Assembly (NCBI GenBank): GCA_003223245.1
Contig: QHYI01000137.1
Span: 1-34,993 of the forward strand
Direction of reading: 5' to 3'
Source: Acidobacteriota bacterium
Lineage (GTDB): Bacteria > Acidobacteriota > Terriglobia > Acidiferrales > UBA7541
DNA: 34,993 nucleotides
Shown here: piece by piece, positions 24,521-32,655 of the stretch
How the letters are laid out: every line of letters starts with the position of its first letter
How positions within the stretch are numbered: the first letter of the stretch is position 1
Program-made: the position numbers and the translations under genes
Notes under the pieces: generated by a model
What the model was told of the DNA's origin: nothing
Seen by the model: only the letters and a program-made list of their open reading frames with translations
The model's database searches: none

Positions 24521-25053
24521 TTCTCGCTCCTTGCACTGCTGCCGGAAGAGCGCCAGATGCGCCGCAGCTCCTCCCTTGCAGCAAACAATCTGGACTTCAC
24601 TGTGCCCACAGGAACCTGCAGAATTACCGCGAGCTCTGCGTACGACTGACCTTCAACTTCACGCAGCCACAGCAGCGACCGTTGCTCCTCAGCCAGGCGA
24701 CTGAACGCATCCCCAACGGCCAAAAAACTTGCCGTAGCCTCGATGGTTCCTTCTTTACACTTCTCACCTTGCTCTTCCGGAACCCGCCCCTGCTTTCGCC
24801 ACCATTCCGTTGCCCTCTTCCGTCCAATCCCGAAAAGATATCCGCGAAGCGATCCCAACTCCGGCCGGAAGCCATTTGGCGACTTCCAAATCTGGGTGAA
24901 CGTTTCCTGCATCACGTCCTCAGCCGCTTGCGCGTTGCCCACGATCTGCCGCAAGTAGGCGCAGAGCCGTCCGGCATTGTCGCGATAGAACGCCTCGAAG
25001 GCGTTCGCATCGCGGCCACGGAACCGCTCCCACAACTCGTGGTCGTCTACCAC
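24517..25053 (-). CDS. ECF-family RNA polymerase sigma factor
   Basis: A 178-residue extracytoplasmic-function sigma factor. Region 2 is seen in AFEAFYRDNAGRLCAYLRQIVGN and AEDVMQETFTQIWKSP, and region 4 in EEQRSLLWLREVEGQSYAELAVILQVPVGTVKSRLFAAREEL, the typical helix-turn-helix with GTVKSRL. The GTG at 25053 follows GGGAGTAGAA and is the preferred start; the frame is open from a GTG at 25065. It overlaps its anti-sigma partner by 4 bases. Such pairs usually autoregulate and control envelope-stress or surface genes; I could not define its promoter motif. Confidence 0.92.
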   Translation of the reverse strand: MVDDHELWERFRGRDANAFEAFYRDNAGRLCAYLRQIVGNAQAAEDVMQETFTQIWKSPNGFRPELGSLRGYLFGIGRKRATEWWRKQGRVPEEQGEKCKEGTIEATASFLAVGDAFSRLAEEQRSLLWLREVEGQSYAELAVILQVPVGTVKSRLFAAREELRRIWRSSGSSARSEK

Positions 25054-25065
25054 TTCTACTCCCAC

Positions 25066-25365
25066 AACGTTATTCGTTCGGGCTGCCCAAAAGGTTCAAC
25101 GAAGGCAAGAAAAATCTCGCGCCCCAACGAAACCGCGCGCAAACAAAAAGCAAAGGCGCACGAATATGCGAATGAAGACCGCATTCCCCTGTCCCCTCCG
25201 GACGAATCTATGGACTTTCTTCTGTTTGGAGCTTCCCTTTCCCTAGTTTCGCTAAATACCACACCTATCCTAAAGGACAGTTAACTCGGCCAGAACGCGC
25301 CCGATGACATGGGAGTGACAGAAGAGTGAGTTCGGCCAGATCATAGAGTGAAAGGAGCTTAAACA
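25066..25365. other. Divergent gap between sigma-factor gene and exported protein
   Basis: Roughly 300 bases with no credible gene. It must contain the promoters for both neighbours. No clear repeat or hairpin was noted. Confidence 0.5.
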
Positions 25366-26001
25366 ATGAAAAAAGCCGTTCAACTAGCTTTCTGTGCTTG
25401 CTTGCTGGCTATCTCCGCATTCGGGCAGGATGCCGCTGCCCCCAAAACAAACACTACAATTCAATGCCGCGCTCTTAACGGGTCAGCCACACCCATTCAG
25501 GCAGACGAAAAAGTGATAGGGGATCAAATTTGCAGAGCCGTCCCCGTCCAGAAAGCGGCTCAGGCTACCGCCCAAACTCAAGCTCCGACAGCACCTCAGT
25601 CACCGACCGCGAAGCAGGATTCTGCCCCGGTTTCAACCGCTCCCGCATCTGCAGTCGAAGTCTTGCCTAACTCTGTCTTTATTGCACCGATGAACGGCTT
25701 TGAAACCTACCTAGCGGCTGCTTTCGAGAAGAAGAAAGTTCCACTGACCGTTGTGGCCGACCAAGCGCGAGCGGCCTACGTGATTACAGGTACGTCGGAG
25801 GAAAAGAAGCCAGGAGCGATGAAGATGCTTGTTTTTGGTCAAATTCACGCGGATAACGCCGCGAGCATACAGATGGTTGACCAAAAAACCGGAGCCGTGA
25901 TCTTTGCCTATGCCGTGAACAAGAAGAATACTTTGCACGGAGACCAGACTACGGCTGAAGCGTGTGCGAAGCACCTGAAAGAGAAGCTGGAGAAAAAGTA
26001 G
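25366..26001 (+). CDS. Exported protein of unknown function, Ala/Pro/Gln-rich linker
   Basis: A 211-residue secreted protein. Sec signal peptide KKAVQLAFCACLLAISAFGQ, a Cys-containing segment (TTIQCRALNG, GDQICRAVPV), then a low-complexity linker rich in Ala, Pro, Thr and Gln (about residues 62-98), and a folded C-terminal domain (SVFIAPMNGFETYLAAAFEKKKVPLTVV onward) ending in a charged helix. The C-terminal part, with VVADQARAAYVITGTSE and MVDQKTGAVIFAYAVNKK, resembles the periplasmic 'predict resistance of a trace protein' (CsgG/DUF4136-like) folds found often in this phylum, but I cannot name the family. The start follows AAAGGAGCTTAAACA. The sigma/anti-sigma pair is divergent from it. Confidence 0.75.
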   Translation: MKKAVQLAFCACLLAISAFGQDAAAPKTNTTIQCRALNGSATPIQADEKVIGDQICRAVPVQKAAQATAQTQAPTAPQSPTAKQDSAPVSTAPASAVEVLPNSVFIAPMNGFETYLAAAFEKKKVPLTVVADQARAAYVITGTSEEKKPGAMKMLVFGQIHADNAASIQMVDQKTGAVIFAYAVNKKNTLHGDQTTAEACAKHLKEKLEKK

Positions 26002-26156
26002 GGCAACCCTCGTTGCACCCAAAGTTGCACCCTTGGGAAACGTCGAGTATGAATTAGGGTCATAGCCGCCCCGGGCTCGGCCTGCGCCGGATGTAAAAAG
26101 AATCGGAATCGGGCGCAATCAAAGAAGGGGGAGCGCCAGCTCTCCGATGAAAGGAC

Positions 26157-26255
26157 CGTAGCCGATGCGAGGACGCAGTCAAGGACGACGAGCGAGGTAC
26201 GCGCGGAGCGCGCAGCGGGCTTCGATCCTTGACGGCAGTCCGAGCCGAGGCTACG
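26157..26255. repeat. Nested inverted repeat (99 bases)
   Basis: CGTAGCC (26157-26163) pairs with GGCTACG (26249-26255), and inside it GTCAAGGA (26178-26185) pairs with TCCTTGAC (26226-26233). The innermost part contains GCGC-rich sequence that can fold further. It might be a structured RNA, a cruciform or a repeat-element remnant. Confidence 0.45.
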
Positions 26256-26340
26256 ACTCCACGGCCTGGAAGAACTCGTGCATTCCCGCGGGTTACCGGA
26301 GATGTTGGTTCCGGCACGAACGCATCATGTAAGGAGGATT

Positions 26341-26370
26341 CCGCGGCCTTGACCCGCGGCCTTGACCCGC
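26341..26370 (+). repeat. 13-base tandem repeat
   Basis: CCGCGGCCTTGAC occurs twice in tandem (26341-26353, 26354-26366), followed by four bases of a third unit. Probably replication slippage in gene-free DNA. Confidence 0.6.
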
Positions 26371-26512
26371 ACTTCGTTGAGGCGCAACATGGGCATGGCT
26401 CCTTCGCGGTTTGCACGCTTTGGGCGATGCAAACGATAAAAGCACGGGGAAACCGCCAAGGGACAGACTGCATCTAGGTACAAAACGATTCGAGTAGCCC
26501 CCGGAGGTGCCC

Positions 26513-27160
26513 ATGGGTGCTGGAGTGCTTCTCCTTAGTGCACTTTTCACGGGCCATGCGACGCTCGCGCTGGCCGTTTCCCAGCAAGCGCAGGCGCCAA
26601 CTCCTGTTCCGCAAGAGGCGGCCGCCTCCCCGGCCTCCGATTCATCGAAACAAGCCACTGATCAGGGTGCCGCTCGGCCGGAGGCGGGCAAGAAAGACGC
26701 GAAGCCTCACCATAAGATTCACGTCCAACTCGGTCTGGTTTCGTTTGGATTGGGGTACACCCATTTTTCCGGTCCCTACTATTATCCGTACCTTTATCCT
26801 TACGGCGCGGCCTACCCTGCATTCTTTTGCGACACGTTTTGGTGCACTTATCCCTCCGTCTTGAGCGCGATGTATTCCGGCAGCCTGCTGTATGCCGAAG
26901 ATAAGGGAGAAGTGAAATTGACGGCTGATCCGAAGACGGCGGAAGTGTATATCGACGATGCCTACGCGGGAAAAGCGGATCAGCTAAGAACCATGTGGCT
27001 CGACTCCGGCGCGTATGACCTGTCCCTCTCCGCGAAGGGGCGCGTGGCGTTTCATCAGCGGATTTATGTCCTGAGCAGAAAATCATTGAGGATTTCCGCC
27101 AAACTGGAGCCTGAAAAGGCGCCGGATGCAGCGCCGCAGGAAAAGGAGGTAAAGCCATGA
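26513..27160 (+). CDS. Exported PEGA-domain protein
   Basis: A 215-residue protein with a Sec-type N-terminus (GAGVLLLSALFTGHATLALAVS), a disordered Ala/Pro/Gln/Lys-rich linker to about residue 66, a Tyr/Pro/Phe-rich segment (GPYYYPYLYPYGAAYPAFF), and a C-terminal PEGA domain (about 133-198: GEVKLTADPKTAEVYIDDAYAGKAD ... LDSGAYDLSLSAKGR). PEGA domains are small surface-associated beta domains. The ATG at 26513 follows CGGAGGTGCCC; a GTG at 26507 is inside that site. It overlaps the next gene by 4 bases (ATGA), so the two are translationally coupled and probably act together in the envelope. Confidence 0.85.
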   Translation: MGAGVLLLSALFTGHATLALAVSQQAQAPTPVPQEAAASPASDSSKQATDQGAARPEAGKKDAKPHHKIHVQLGLVSFGLGYTHFSGPYYYPYLYPYGAAYPAFFCDTFWCTYPSVLSAMYSGSLLYAEDKGEVKLTADPKTAEVYIDDAYAGKADQLRTMWLDSGAYDLSLSAKGRVAFHQRIYVLSRKSLRISAKLEPEKAPDAAPQEKEVKP

Positions 27161-27813
27161 GCGGGAGGATTCTGCTAGGGTTGGCGTTCGTGACCGCCGC
27201 TTCCCTGGCCGCTGGTCCTCGGGGAACCGTGCCCAAGGCGGCGGCTAATCGCTACCCGGCTCACGCGGAAAAAGACGGCGTAAGCGTTGGGGCCGCGTTG
27301 CTGACTTCCGATGAAGTGCGCAAAACACTTGTCTCCGAGGTGAATCGCTGCTGTGTGGTCGTCGAGGTTGCCTTGTACCCTCTGAAAGACAATCCACAAC
27401 CGGTGTCGCTTGACGATTTTTCCGTGCGCGTGGCTGGCTCGGAAGCGGCTGTGAAACCCTCCAGCCCGAAAGTGGTGGCGGCAAGCATTCAGAAGTCCGC
27501 CGAATCGCAACGAGACGTTACCGTATCTCCTTCGGTCGGCGTCGGCTACGAGTCCGGTCCCTCTGGCGGGCACGGAACTTACAGGGCGGTTGGCGTCGCC
27601 GTTGAAGTTAGCGAACCCGGTTCACACTCGGGCTCGTCGGATCGCGATCGCGACACGATGCAGACGGAGTTGAGCGAGAAAGGCCTTCCGGAGGGTACCG
27701 CGTCAGCACCTGTGGCCGGCTACCTGTACTTTTCGGTGACCAAGAAAAAGAATACGCCTCTTCAGTTAGAGTGCGTGCTGAACGGGAAGAGCATCGCTCT
27801 GGCGCTGCCCTGA
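27157..27813 (+). CDS. Exported protein of unknown function coupled to the PEGA gene
   Basis: A 218-residue protein with a short signal peptide (GRILLGLAFVTAASLAAG) and no recognisable catalytic motif. It contains two adjacent cysteines (NRCCVVVEVALYP), a beta-strand-rich middle (VSLDDFSVRVAGSEAAVKP), a glycine/serine-rich stretch and a C-terminal strand segment (AGYLYFSVTKKKNTPLQLECVLNGK) that looks like an Ig-like or transglutaminase-accessory beta domain. The start ATG overlaps the PEGA gene's stop. The preceding gene contains an AAAAGGAGGTAAAGCC site just upstream that serves as the ribosome-binding site. The function is unknown. Confidence 0.8.
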   Translation: MSGRILLGLAFVTAASLAAGPRGTVPKAAANRYPAHAEKDGVSVGAALLTSDEVRKTLVSEVNRCCVVVEVALYPLKDNPQPVSLDDFSVRVAGSEAAVKPSSPKVVAASIQKSAESQRDVTVSPSVGVGYESGPSGGHGTYRAVGVAVEVSEPGSHSGSSDRDRDTMQTELSEKGLPEGTASAPVAGYLYFSVTKKKNTPLQLECVLNGKSIALALP

Positions 27814-28302
27814 AGAGCTATACGCTTGTGTCTAGTGTCGAGGGCTTCGCCTACGATGCCTCTTCGAATTCAAAAACTTAATGAGTTCTGCGAGACTATC
27901 TCGAACTGCGCCCGATGAACGCGGCAATCGGATTGATCAGAAGGCCTGCGTTTGGGTTCCCCTGTCACCTTGTGAAGACAACCCGGCGTTCGGTTTTGCC
28001 TGCCAGCGGTGATGTGATCGGGGTGTCTGGACATGGAGACGCGTGGGTGAGCGATGTCCTGTCCGGGAAGGTTCGAGATTGCACACCGGGAGCCGGAGTG
28101 TGACTACACTTTAGGCTCCTCTGTGGGACAAGTCCTGGTAAGTTCGGCACCGGAGAGGTGGCGTCTAGTACCTGACTTTAGCGCGCTGACATCCCCTCTA
28201 AGCACTCTTTCTTTCGCACTAGATTTTCTCCGCTCAGGAGCCGCAGCACCATCACGGCGCCGATGTAAGCGTCGTCCCGCCCCTATTTGCTCTCCGCGGA
28301 GT
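27814..28302. other. Gene-free stretch downstream of the PEGA operon
   Basis: No credible coding frame, RNA gene or terminator recognised. Short frames are arginine/serine-rich shadows. A weak inverted repeat CACAC/GTGTG occurs near 28081-28101. Confidence 0.45.
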
Positions 28303-28452
28303 CTAAGGCCCAGCTTGCGGCGCGGCCTGCGCAACAGCACCTTGCGTCACGATCGGTGATTGGTCAGGCCACTCGCCTGGGCTGGCGGCGGTGCGGCCTG
28401 GTCGGCATTTCGGGTTCTTCTTCCATTCCACGACGGTGTACCTGTGGGTCAT
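28303..28452 (-). pseudogene. Degenerate zinc-ribbon reading frame, module copy 1
   Basis: A 49-codon minus-strand frame beginning MTHRYTVVEWKKNPKCR. This matches the better-preserved frame at 28928-29089 (KRYAVAEWKQNPKCRQC), but the first CxxC and the second half of the last CxxC are gone, the remainder reads Ala/Pro-rich, and about 20 bases are missing near the start. It is therefore a decayed copy. It lies 150 bases before a PilZ gene on the opposite strand, exactly as in copy 2. Confidence 0.5.
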
Positions 28453-28602
28453 CAAGGGTTGTGTGATTAGAGGAGTAACTGTTATGGAACCAGGTAGATA
28501 CTAACGCTATAACTGACGGGCTGGCACGGATATAGAATCGCTCTCATACCGGGTCGGACTTCATACCCTTGGTCTCCCACGTTGACGAAGAGGAGAAGCT
28601 GC

Positions 28603-28893
28603 ATGTTGCTGGATAGCCGAAAACAACGACGTACTGCTCAGCGCTTCCGGGTGCATATCTTCGCCGCGCACGGTTCGCGTTTTGCCGAGTTGGCTACGGT
28701 AGAAAACGTTAGTTCGAGTGGCACTCGGCTGGCAACGCAACGGGTGTGGAAGCCTGGTTCTCAGGTAATCCTAAAATCCTCCGCCATCGGTGACGCCTAT
28801 GTCAAAGCGCGAGTAGTGTATTGTCATGCCGCCACTCGCAAAGGATTCGCTATCGGCCTGAATTTCTTGAAAGCAGGCACAGGAGGCAAGTGA
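28603..28893 (+). CDS. PilZ domain protein, module copy 1
   Basis: A 96-residue single PilZ domain. It has the N-terminal RxxxR (RTAQR) and the NxSxxG motif (NVSSSG), the two cyclic-di-GMP contact sites, followed by the strand pattern WKPGSQVILKS, VKARVVYC and FAIGLNFL expected of a six-stranded PilZ barrel. The ATG at 28603 follows AGGAGAAGCTGC. It is a stand-alone receptor domain, so cyclic-di-GMP binding is likely. A related gene follows 340 bases downstream (29234-29542), both preceded by minus-strand zinc-ribbon frames. Confidence 0.85.
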   Translation: MLLDSRKQRRTAQRFRVHIFAAHGSRFAELATVENVSSSGTRLATQRVWKPGSQVILKSSAIGDAYVKARVVYCHAATRKGFAIGLNFLKAGTGGK

Positions 28894-28927
28894 CTAGGAT
28901 GCACGCCGTCGTCACCGATGACTGGGA

Positions 28928-29089
28928 TTAGCTAACTGCCGCTTGGCTTTTGGCCGGGAGCGACGACGCGCTTTGTTTATTATCGTCGCGAAGTTCTGCA
29001 CCGCACTGCCGACACTTCGGATTTTGTTTCCACTCGGCCACGGCGTAACGCTTGCCGCAATTCGGACACAGATAGCGGATTATGGGTTG
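28928..29089 (-). pseudogene. Zinc-ribbon reading frame, module copy 2
   Basis: A 53-codon minus-strand frame reading RYLCPNCGKRYAVAEWKQN then PKCRQCGAEL, i.e. a treble CPNC ... CRQC zinc ribbon. The frame is opened by a TGA and has no ATG, GTG or TTG before the first CxxC, so as it stands it is either a 5'-truncated relic or uses an unusual start. The Cys pairs are intact, so the domain itself could still fold. It pairs divergently with the PilZ gene at 29234. Confidence 0.5.
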
Positions 29090-29233
29090 TCAGTCCTGCG
29101 GGTCCATGACGCGGCTCGATTCTTGGCTGGGTTCAATCCTTTTGGCGTAGCCAGGGTTTTACCTGATTGACCGTGGGTGTGTCTACCCGTAATACTTCTC
29201 GGCCGGTTTCTCCAATGCCTGCTTGAGGCGGCA

Positions 29234-29542
29234 ATGCTGCTCGAAGCCAGGAAACAACCGCGTAATCCCGAGAGATTTCTCATCCAAGTCTCTGCGGTGC
29301 ATGACCCGGCCCTAGCGGACTTGGCCTACGGAGAAAACCTCAGTTCTCGTGGCGCGCGAATTACGACCAAACGGTTCTGGGAGCCTGGCTCTCAGGTGGA
29401 TGTGAAGTGTCTCAAATTCAGTGCGAGGGCGCGAGTGGTGTATTGTCAGCCCATCAATGCCGAGGCCTTTGCTGTTGGCCTGGACTTCATAACTCAGACG
29501 GGCAACTGGGAAACACAGCCCTTGCAGACTTTGCGCACGTAG
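29234..29542 (+). CDS. PilZ domain protein, module copy 2
   Basis: A 102-residue PilZ domain closely related to the one at 28603 (MLLEARKQPRNPERF against MLLDSRKQRRTAQRF; RARVVYCQPINAEAFAVGLDF against KARVVYCHAATRKGFAIGLNF). The cyclic-di-GMP motifs are present as RNPER (RxxxR) and NLSSRG (NxSxxG). The ATG at 29234 follows TTGAGGCGGCA; the frame is open from 29177. It is followed immediately by a TIGR03435 C-terminal fragment in another frame. Tandem duplication with divergence is the simplest origin. Confidence 0.85.
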   Translation: MLLEARKQPRNPERFLIQVSAVHDPALADLAYGENLSSRGARITTKRFWEPGSQVDVKCLKFSARARVVYCQPINAEAFAVGLDFITQTGNWETQPLQTLRT

Positions 29543-29559
29543 GTTGTAGCGTGCTTTCT

Positions 29560-29799
29560 GATGGTGCTTTGGCGGATGACACGAAGCGCATCGTGCTAGA
29601 CAAAACTGGACTCCCGGGAGTTTACGATTTTACCTTGGACTGTACACCCGGCTCGCCCGCATCACTTTCGACCGCTATCTCAGAGCAGCTAGGCCTCGAA
29701 TTGAGAGAGCAAACAGGCCCCGTCGAGGTACTTGTCATCGACCACGTGGAAAAAATCACCGCCGACGAGGCGGTGCACCCGGGATGTTTTACGGGCTAG
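29560..29799 (+). pseudogene. C-terminal relic of a TIGR03435-family protein
   Basis: This frame reads DKTGLPGVYDFTLDCTPGSP, then LSTAISEQLGLELREQTGPV and EVLVIDHVEK. This is the highly typical end of TIGR03435 proteins, abundant in Acidobacteria ('vvDkTGLtGrYDFtLew ... Lf.Al.EQLGLkLe..kgpvevlViDhae'). About 240 residues of N-terminal part are missing and there is no start codon in context, so it is a 5'-truncated relic. The left edge joins the end of the second PilZ gene. Confidence 0.75.
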
Positions 29800-29920
29800 G
29801 GAAGGTTAGCCATCGTGGTCTGGGGGCCGTGGATGCGGAACGTCAGGCGGCGCAACTGCTGTGACCGATTCGACTGGTAGAAACCGTTGTCACCGGTCAT
29901 CCCGAACTTCATGGGAGTTT

Positions 29921-30127
29921 TCATTTTAGCTCTTGGATTACGGGCATTAGCGGCCAATCTCTGCCCATTTTGGAGAGAAGCAGCGTGAGGAAGGTGAAGG
30001 TCTTCCGGCAACCGGTGCAGCGACCGCGACGGATCCCGATCCAGTCGTGGTGTTCATCGTGGGCCTGTTTGCGGCGGCGTCCATGGCCGATGATCGAATC
30101 GCATTCACAAATCGGGCATCGCCGCAA
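29921..30127 (-). pseudogene. DUF6431-like zinc-finger fragment (transposon-associated)
   Basis: A 68-codon frame from a TTG reading RCPICECDSIIGHGRRRKQA, HDEHHDWIGIRRGRC and TGCRKTFTFL, with the Cys pairs CPIC and CTGC. This matches the N-terminal zinc finger of DUF6431 proteins linked to insertion sequences. The usual continuation after FTFLP... is replaced by an unrelated tail, so the copy is truncated or frameshifted. No transposase catalytic domain is nearby. Confidence 0.55.
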
Positions 30128-30787
30128 GATGACTTCCGCCTAGCTCGCGGCCCACTCCGCTTCGAGCTTGTGCGCCGGGACAGAAAGTGGGATAAACGAA
30201 ATCGTAGCTTGTTGGAGCTCCCCGGCATTCACCTGCCAAGATCTCGGCCGGAAGCGGAGCTCCTTCCTCCTGAAGGAAAAATCCAACTGGAAGAGAGTAC
30301 AGCTTCTCGGCTATAGCTTTTTAGGGGTGTGATTCGCAGGATTGGCCGCTAATAAAGGGCAAGCCTGAAGTTATCGGGCTAGATTTTCAATTCCTTGTTT
30401 GGCGACCATCGGCGAACATGGTTTGCTTGCAGATCGCGAGAGCGGTTACCGATATTAATTTGTGATTGGCCCAGAGACAGACTGACTTTAAGTCCACCAC
30501 TGATACGCGTTTCAGAAGTTGTCGCCGCGAATGAATGCTGGCGGCTCACACAGAATTGGGGGCGAACCGCAGGTCCGGAGGATGCGAAACTTTCACTTTG
30601 AACGTGACAAAACAACACCAGTCCTGGGCGCATAGAATTCCAGATCGGGACTCCAAATTCGGCGACAATTCGTGTAAGAGACGGAGGATTGCAGAAACAA
30701 ACCCTGTGGCTTTCCCCGGAATCATCGCGGTTACCGTGGAAGTGGGTTAGGCCCCTGCCACACCTTAATCAGGGGAGGAGGTGGCAT
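30128..30787. other. Gene-free stretch between DUF6431 relic and sialidase-like gene
   Basis: Several 60-90-codon frames exist but none looks natural. Near 30751-30785 the bases CCCCTG/CAGGGG and TGCCAC/GTGGCA can form overlapping hairpins just beyond the sialidase-like gene's stop; no T-run follows, so terminator status is doubtful. Confidence 0.45.
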
Positions 30788-32497
30788 CTACTGTAACCTC
30801 ACGGCGAAGATGTCAGGATCGCCTAAATTGGTGATGATCTGAAAGGCACCGACGAAGCCGCTGTTGGCGCCCGTGAAATCACTGGCCATGCCATCATAGT
30901 CTCCCATATAAAATGGATTGATGAGCGTGTCCATCGCGTGGAAAGGTGGCGAACTCGATCCCGTCTGCCTCGAATCTGTCCAAGTCCGTCCACCGTCAGT
31001 GGAGACCGCGCAGAAGCGGTCAAACAAGAAATTATTTGGGTCCAGACGCCGGTCGTAGAAGCAAGACGCCACCCTACCCGTCTTGTCTACGGCAATGCCT
31101 GGCATGTACTGGTCTGTACCTCTGCCGTCCGGCAAAGGCTCGACGTTCTGATTGATTCGCACTGGCTGGGACCAGGTTGTGCCTCCGTTGCTGGATACGC
31201 TGACCAGCGCGTCTGCATAACCATAGAAACCTGTGGGGGAAGCCAGGTCCGGGAACTGCACCAACCTTCCGTCATGCCAAGTGATGTAGACCTTGCCCCT
31301 GTTCGGAGTCGCCGAGCGATCGACAGCCAAGCCCTGGAAGTCAATAGCCGCGCGGAACCCACCCTGTAACACGGAACAGTCCGCGGGGCACACTACGTCG
31401 CTGACCTTCACTCTGGGACCAAAAGTTTCGTTCTCCTCATTGGACCTGCGGAAACGAATCTCGCGGGTAACAAAATCGGCATCATAAAACTCCCAAGCCA
31501 CGTAGACCCTGCCACGGGCGTTGACCACCACCTCCGAACCTTGCACAAACAACCCGGGTACCCAGGAGGGGCTACAAACTTGATCGATCACAAAAGGCGT
31601 ACTCCAGGTTTCGCCGCCATCGACGGACCGCACTAATTCGATGGCGATCCTGGCAGCTTGACTCGGAGGGCCGCAAACACCCGAATTGTCGAAATCGGTG
31701 TATGTGACATAGACCTTACGCGGGTTGGTCGGGTCAATCGCCATCCAATCCTTGTCCAGAAAATGTGTGAGGCCATCTTTGGCCACCGCCGGCACCGGAT
31801 CAGCAAAGGTTAGGCCTCCGTCCGTTGACTTCGAGACCGAGATAGCGGTAACAGGAGCGGAAGGAGGTCCGGTCTCGAAAAGGGAAGAATAATAGAAAGT
31901 GTTCTCGTCGGCACATCCAAGGACAGGATCGCCGCCAAGAAGGTTGTTAGTGTTGGAACCGGAGTTCAGGAACATCAGGTCGCTGTAGGATGCGCCCTGG
32001 TCATTGGAAAGAGCAATTCCGTTCAAGCTCACTCCGCCCGCATTAGCGAGCAAGCTTTCAAAGAAGCTCCCTGTGTCGTTGAAACCAACTACGATATTGT
32101 CGCCGCACCAGGCAGTATGGGTCTCACTGTGTGTGAACCCGGAGAGCACGGAGAACCCATCCTGGGAAGGATCAGACACATTGGAGAGGCCTTGCGTTTC
32201 CGCGAGGGCCACTGCCGCTCTGGACTGCTGTGACATCGTAGTTGACCGTGCCGGCTGAGGGCGGCTCAACCCGCGCTCGAGATCGTCGAATTTATCTGAC
32301 GCTTCCAGCAAACCGAGGGCCCCACTGGACAGAATCTTTCTCTGCTTGGCAGGTATTCTCTCTGAGAAGGCTTTTATTTGTGCCAAGCGCGCACGAATAG
32401 CCTCTCGGCGTCCCGGCGTGGCCTGCCCAAATGCCTGCGGGTAACTGAGTAGGCTCAAAAAGCATAAACAAATTAAATTGGTTGCTTTGCCCTTCAT
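30788..32497 (-). CDS. Exported Asp-box beta-propeller (sialidase/BNR-like) protein
   Basis: A 569-residue secreted protein. Signal peptide NLICLCFLSLLSYPQAFG, then a helical N-terminal region (to about residue 110), then a beta-propeller with repeated Asp-boxes: SNDQGASYS (about 164), STDGGLTF (about 224), SVDGGETW (about 291), SSNGGTTW and STDGGRTW near the C-terminus. Such propellers occur in sialidases but also in many non-catalytic proteins. The arginine triad of true sialidases cannot be confirmed by eye and no sialic-acid genes are nearby, so 'sialidase-like' is the safest name. The ATG follows AAGGGAGAAGCCCGC. A perfect palindrome lies about 160-180 bases upstream (32656-32680). Confidence 0.85.
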   Translation of the reverse strand: MKGKATNLICLCFLSLLSYPQAFGQATPGRREAIRARLAQIKAFSERIPAKQRKILSSGALGLLEASDKFDDLERGLSRPQPARSTTMSQQSRAAVALAETQGLSNVSDPSQDGFSVLSGFTHSETHTAWCGDNIVVGFNDTGSFFESLLANAGGVSLNGIALSNDQGASYSDLMFLNSGSNTNNLLGGDPVLGCADENTFYYSSLFETGPPSAPVTAISVSKSTDGGLTFADPVPAVAKDGLTHFLDKDWMAIDPTNPRKVYVTYTDFDNSGVCGPPSQAARIAIELVRSVDGGETWSTPFVIDQVCSPSWVPGLFVQGSEVVVNARGRVYVAWEFYDADFVTREIRFRRSNEENETFGPRVKVSDVVCPADCSVLQGGFRAAIDFQGLAVDRSATPNRGKVYITWHDGRLVQFPDLASPTGFYGYADALVSVSSNGGTTWSQPVRINQNVEPLPDGRGTDQYMPGIAVDKTGRVASCFYDRRLDPNNFLFDRFCAVSTDGGRTWTDSRQTGSSSPPFHAMDTLINPFYMGDYDGMASDFTGANSGFVGAFQIITNLGDPDIFAVRLQ

Positions 32498-32655
32498 GCG
32501 GGCTTCTCCCTTCTATGTAAGAAATCGACAAAGTGTGTGATTGCAAGGTCCGGTCCTCGGGTGCGTCGGCGACCGAGCGCCCAGAAAAGCCAAAGTAAAT
32601 AAAAAAAGGGAGTAACCGCAGGACACGAACAACCTCCGGATGAGCGGCACAGGGA

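Larger units (their letters stand above)
26002..26512. other. Gene-free stretch with inverted and tandem repeats
   Basis: Holds a nested inverted repeat at 26157-26255 and a 13-base tandem repeat at 26341-26370. Reading frames across it are GC-rich shadows on both strands, so I annotate no gene. Confidence 0.5.

Noticed and set aside
24187-25284. 365-codon plus-strand frame opposite the sigma/anti-sigma genes
   Set aside because: It covers two clear minus-strand genes and has a low-complexity Pro/Ser/Arg composition.
26060-26473. 137-codon minus-strand frame
   Set aside because: Covers a repeat-containing gene-free stretch, is Arg/Ser/Pro-rich and has no family resemblance.
30751-30785. Hairpins after the sialidase-like gene as a terminator
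   Set aside because: Stems exist but no T-run follows on the minus strand, so I did not annotate a terminator.
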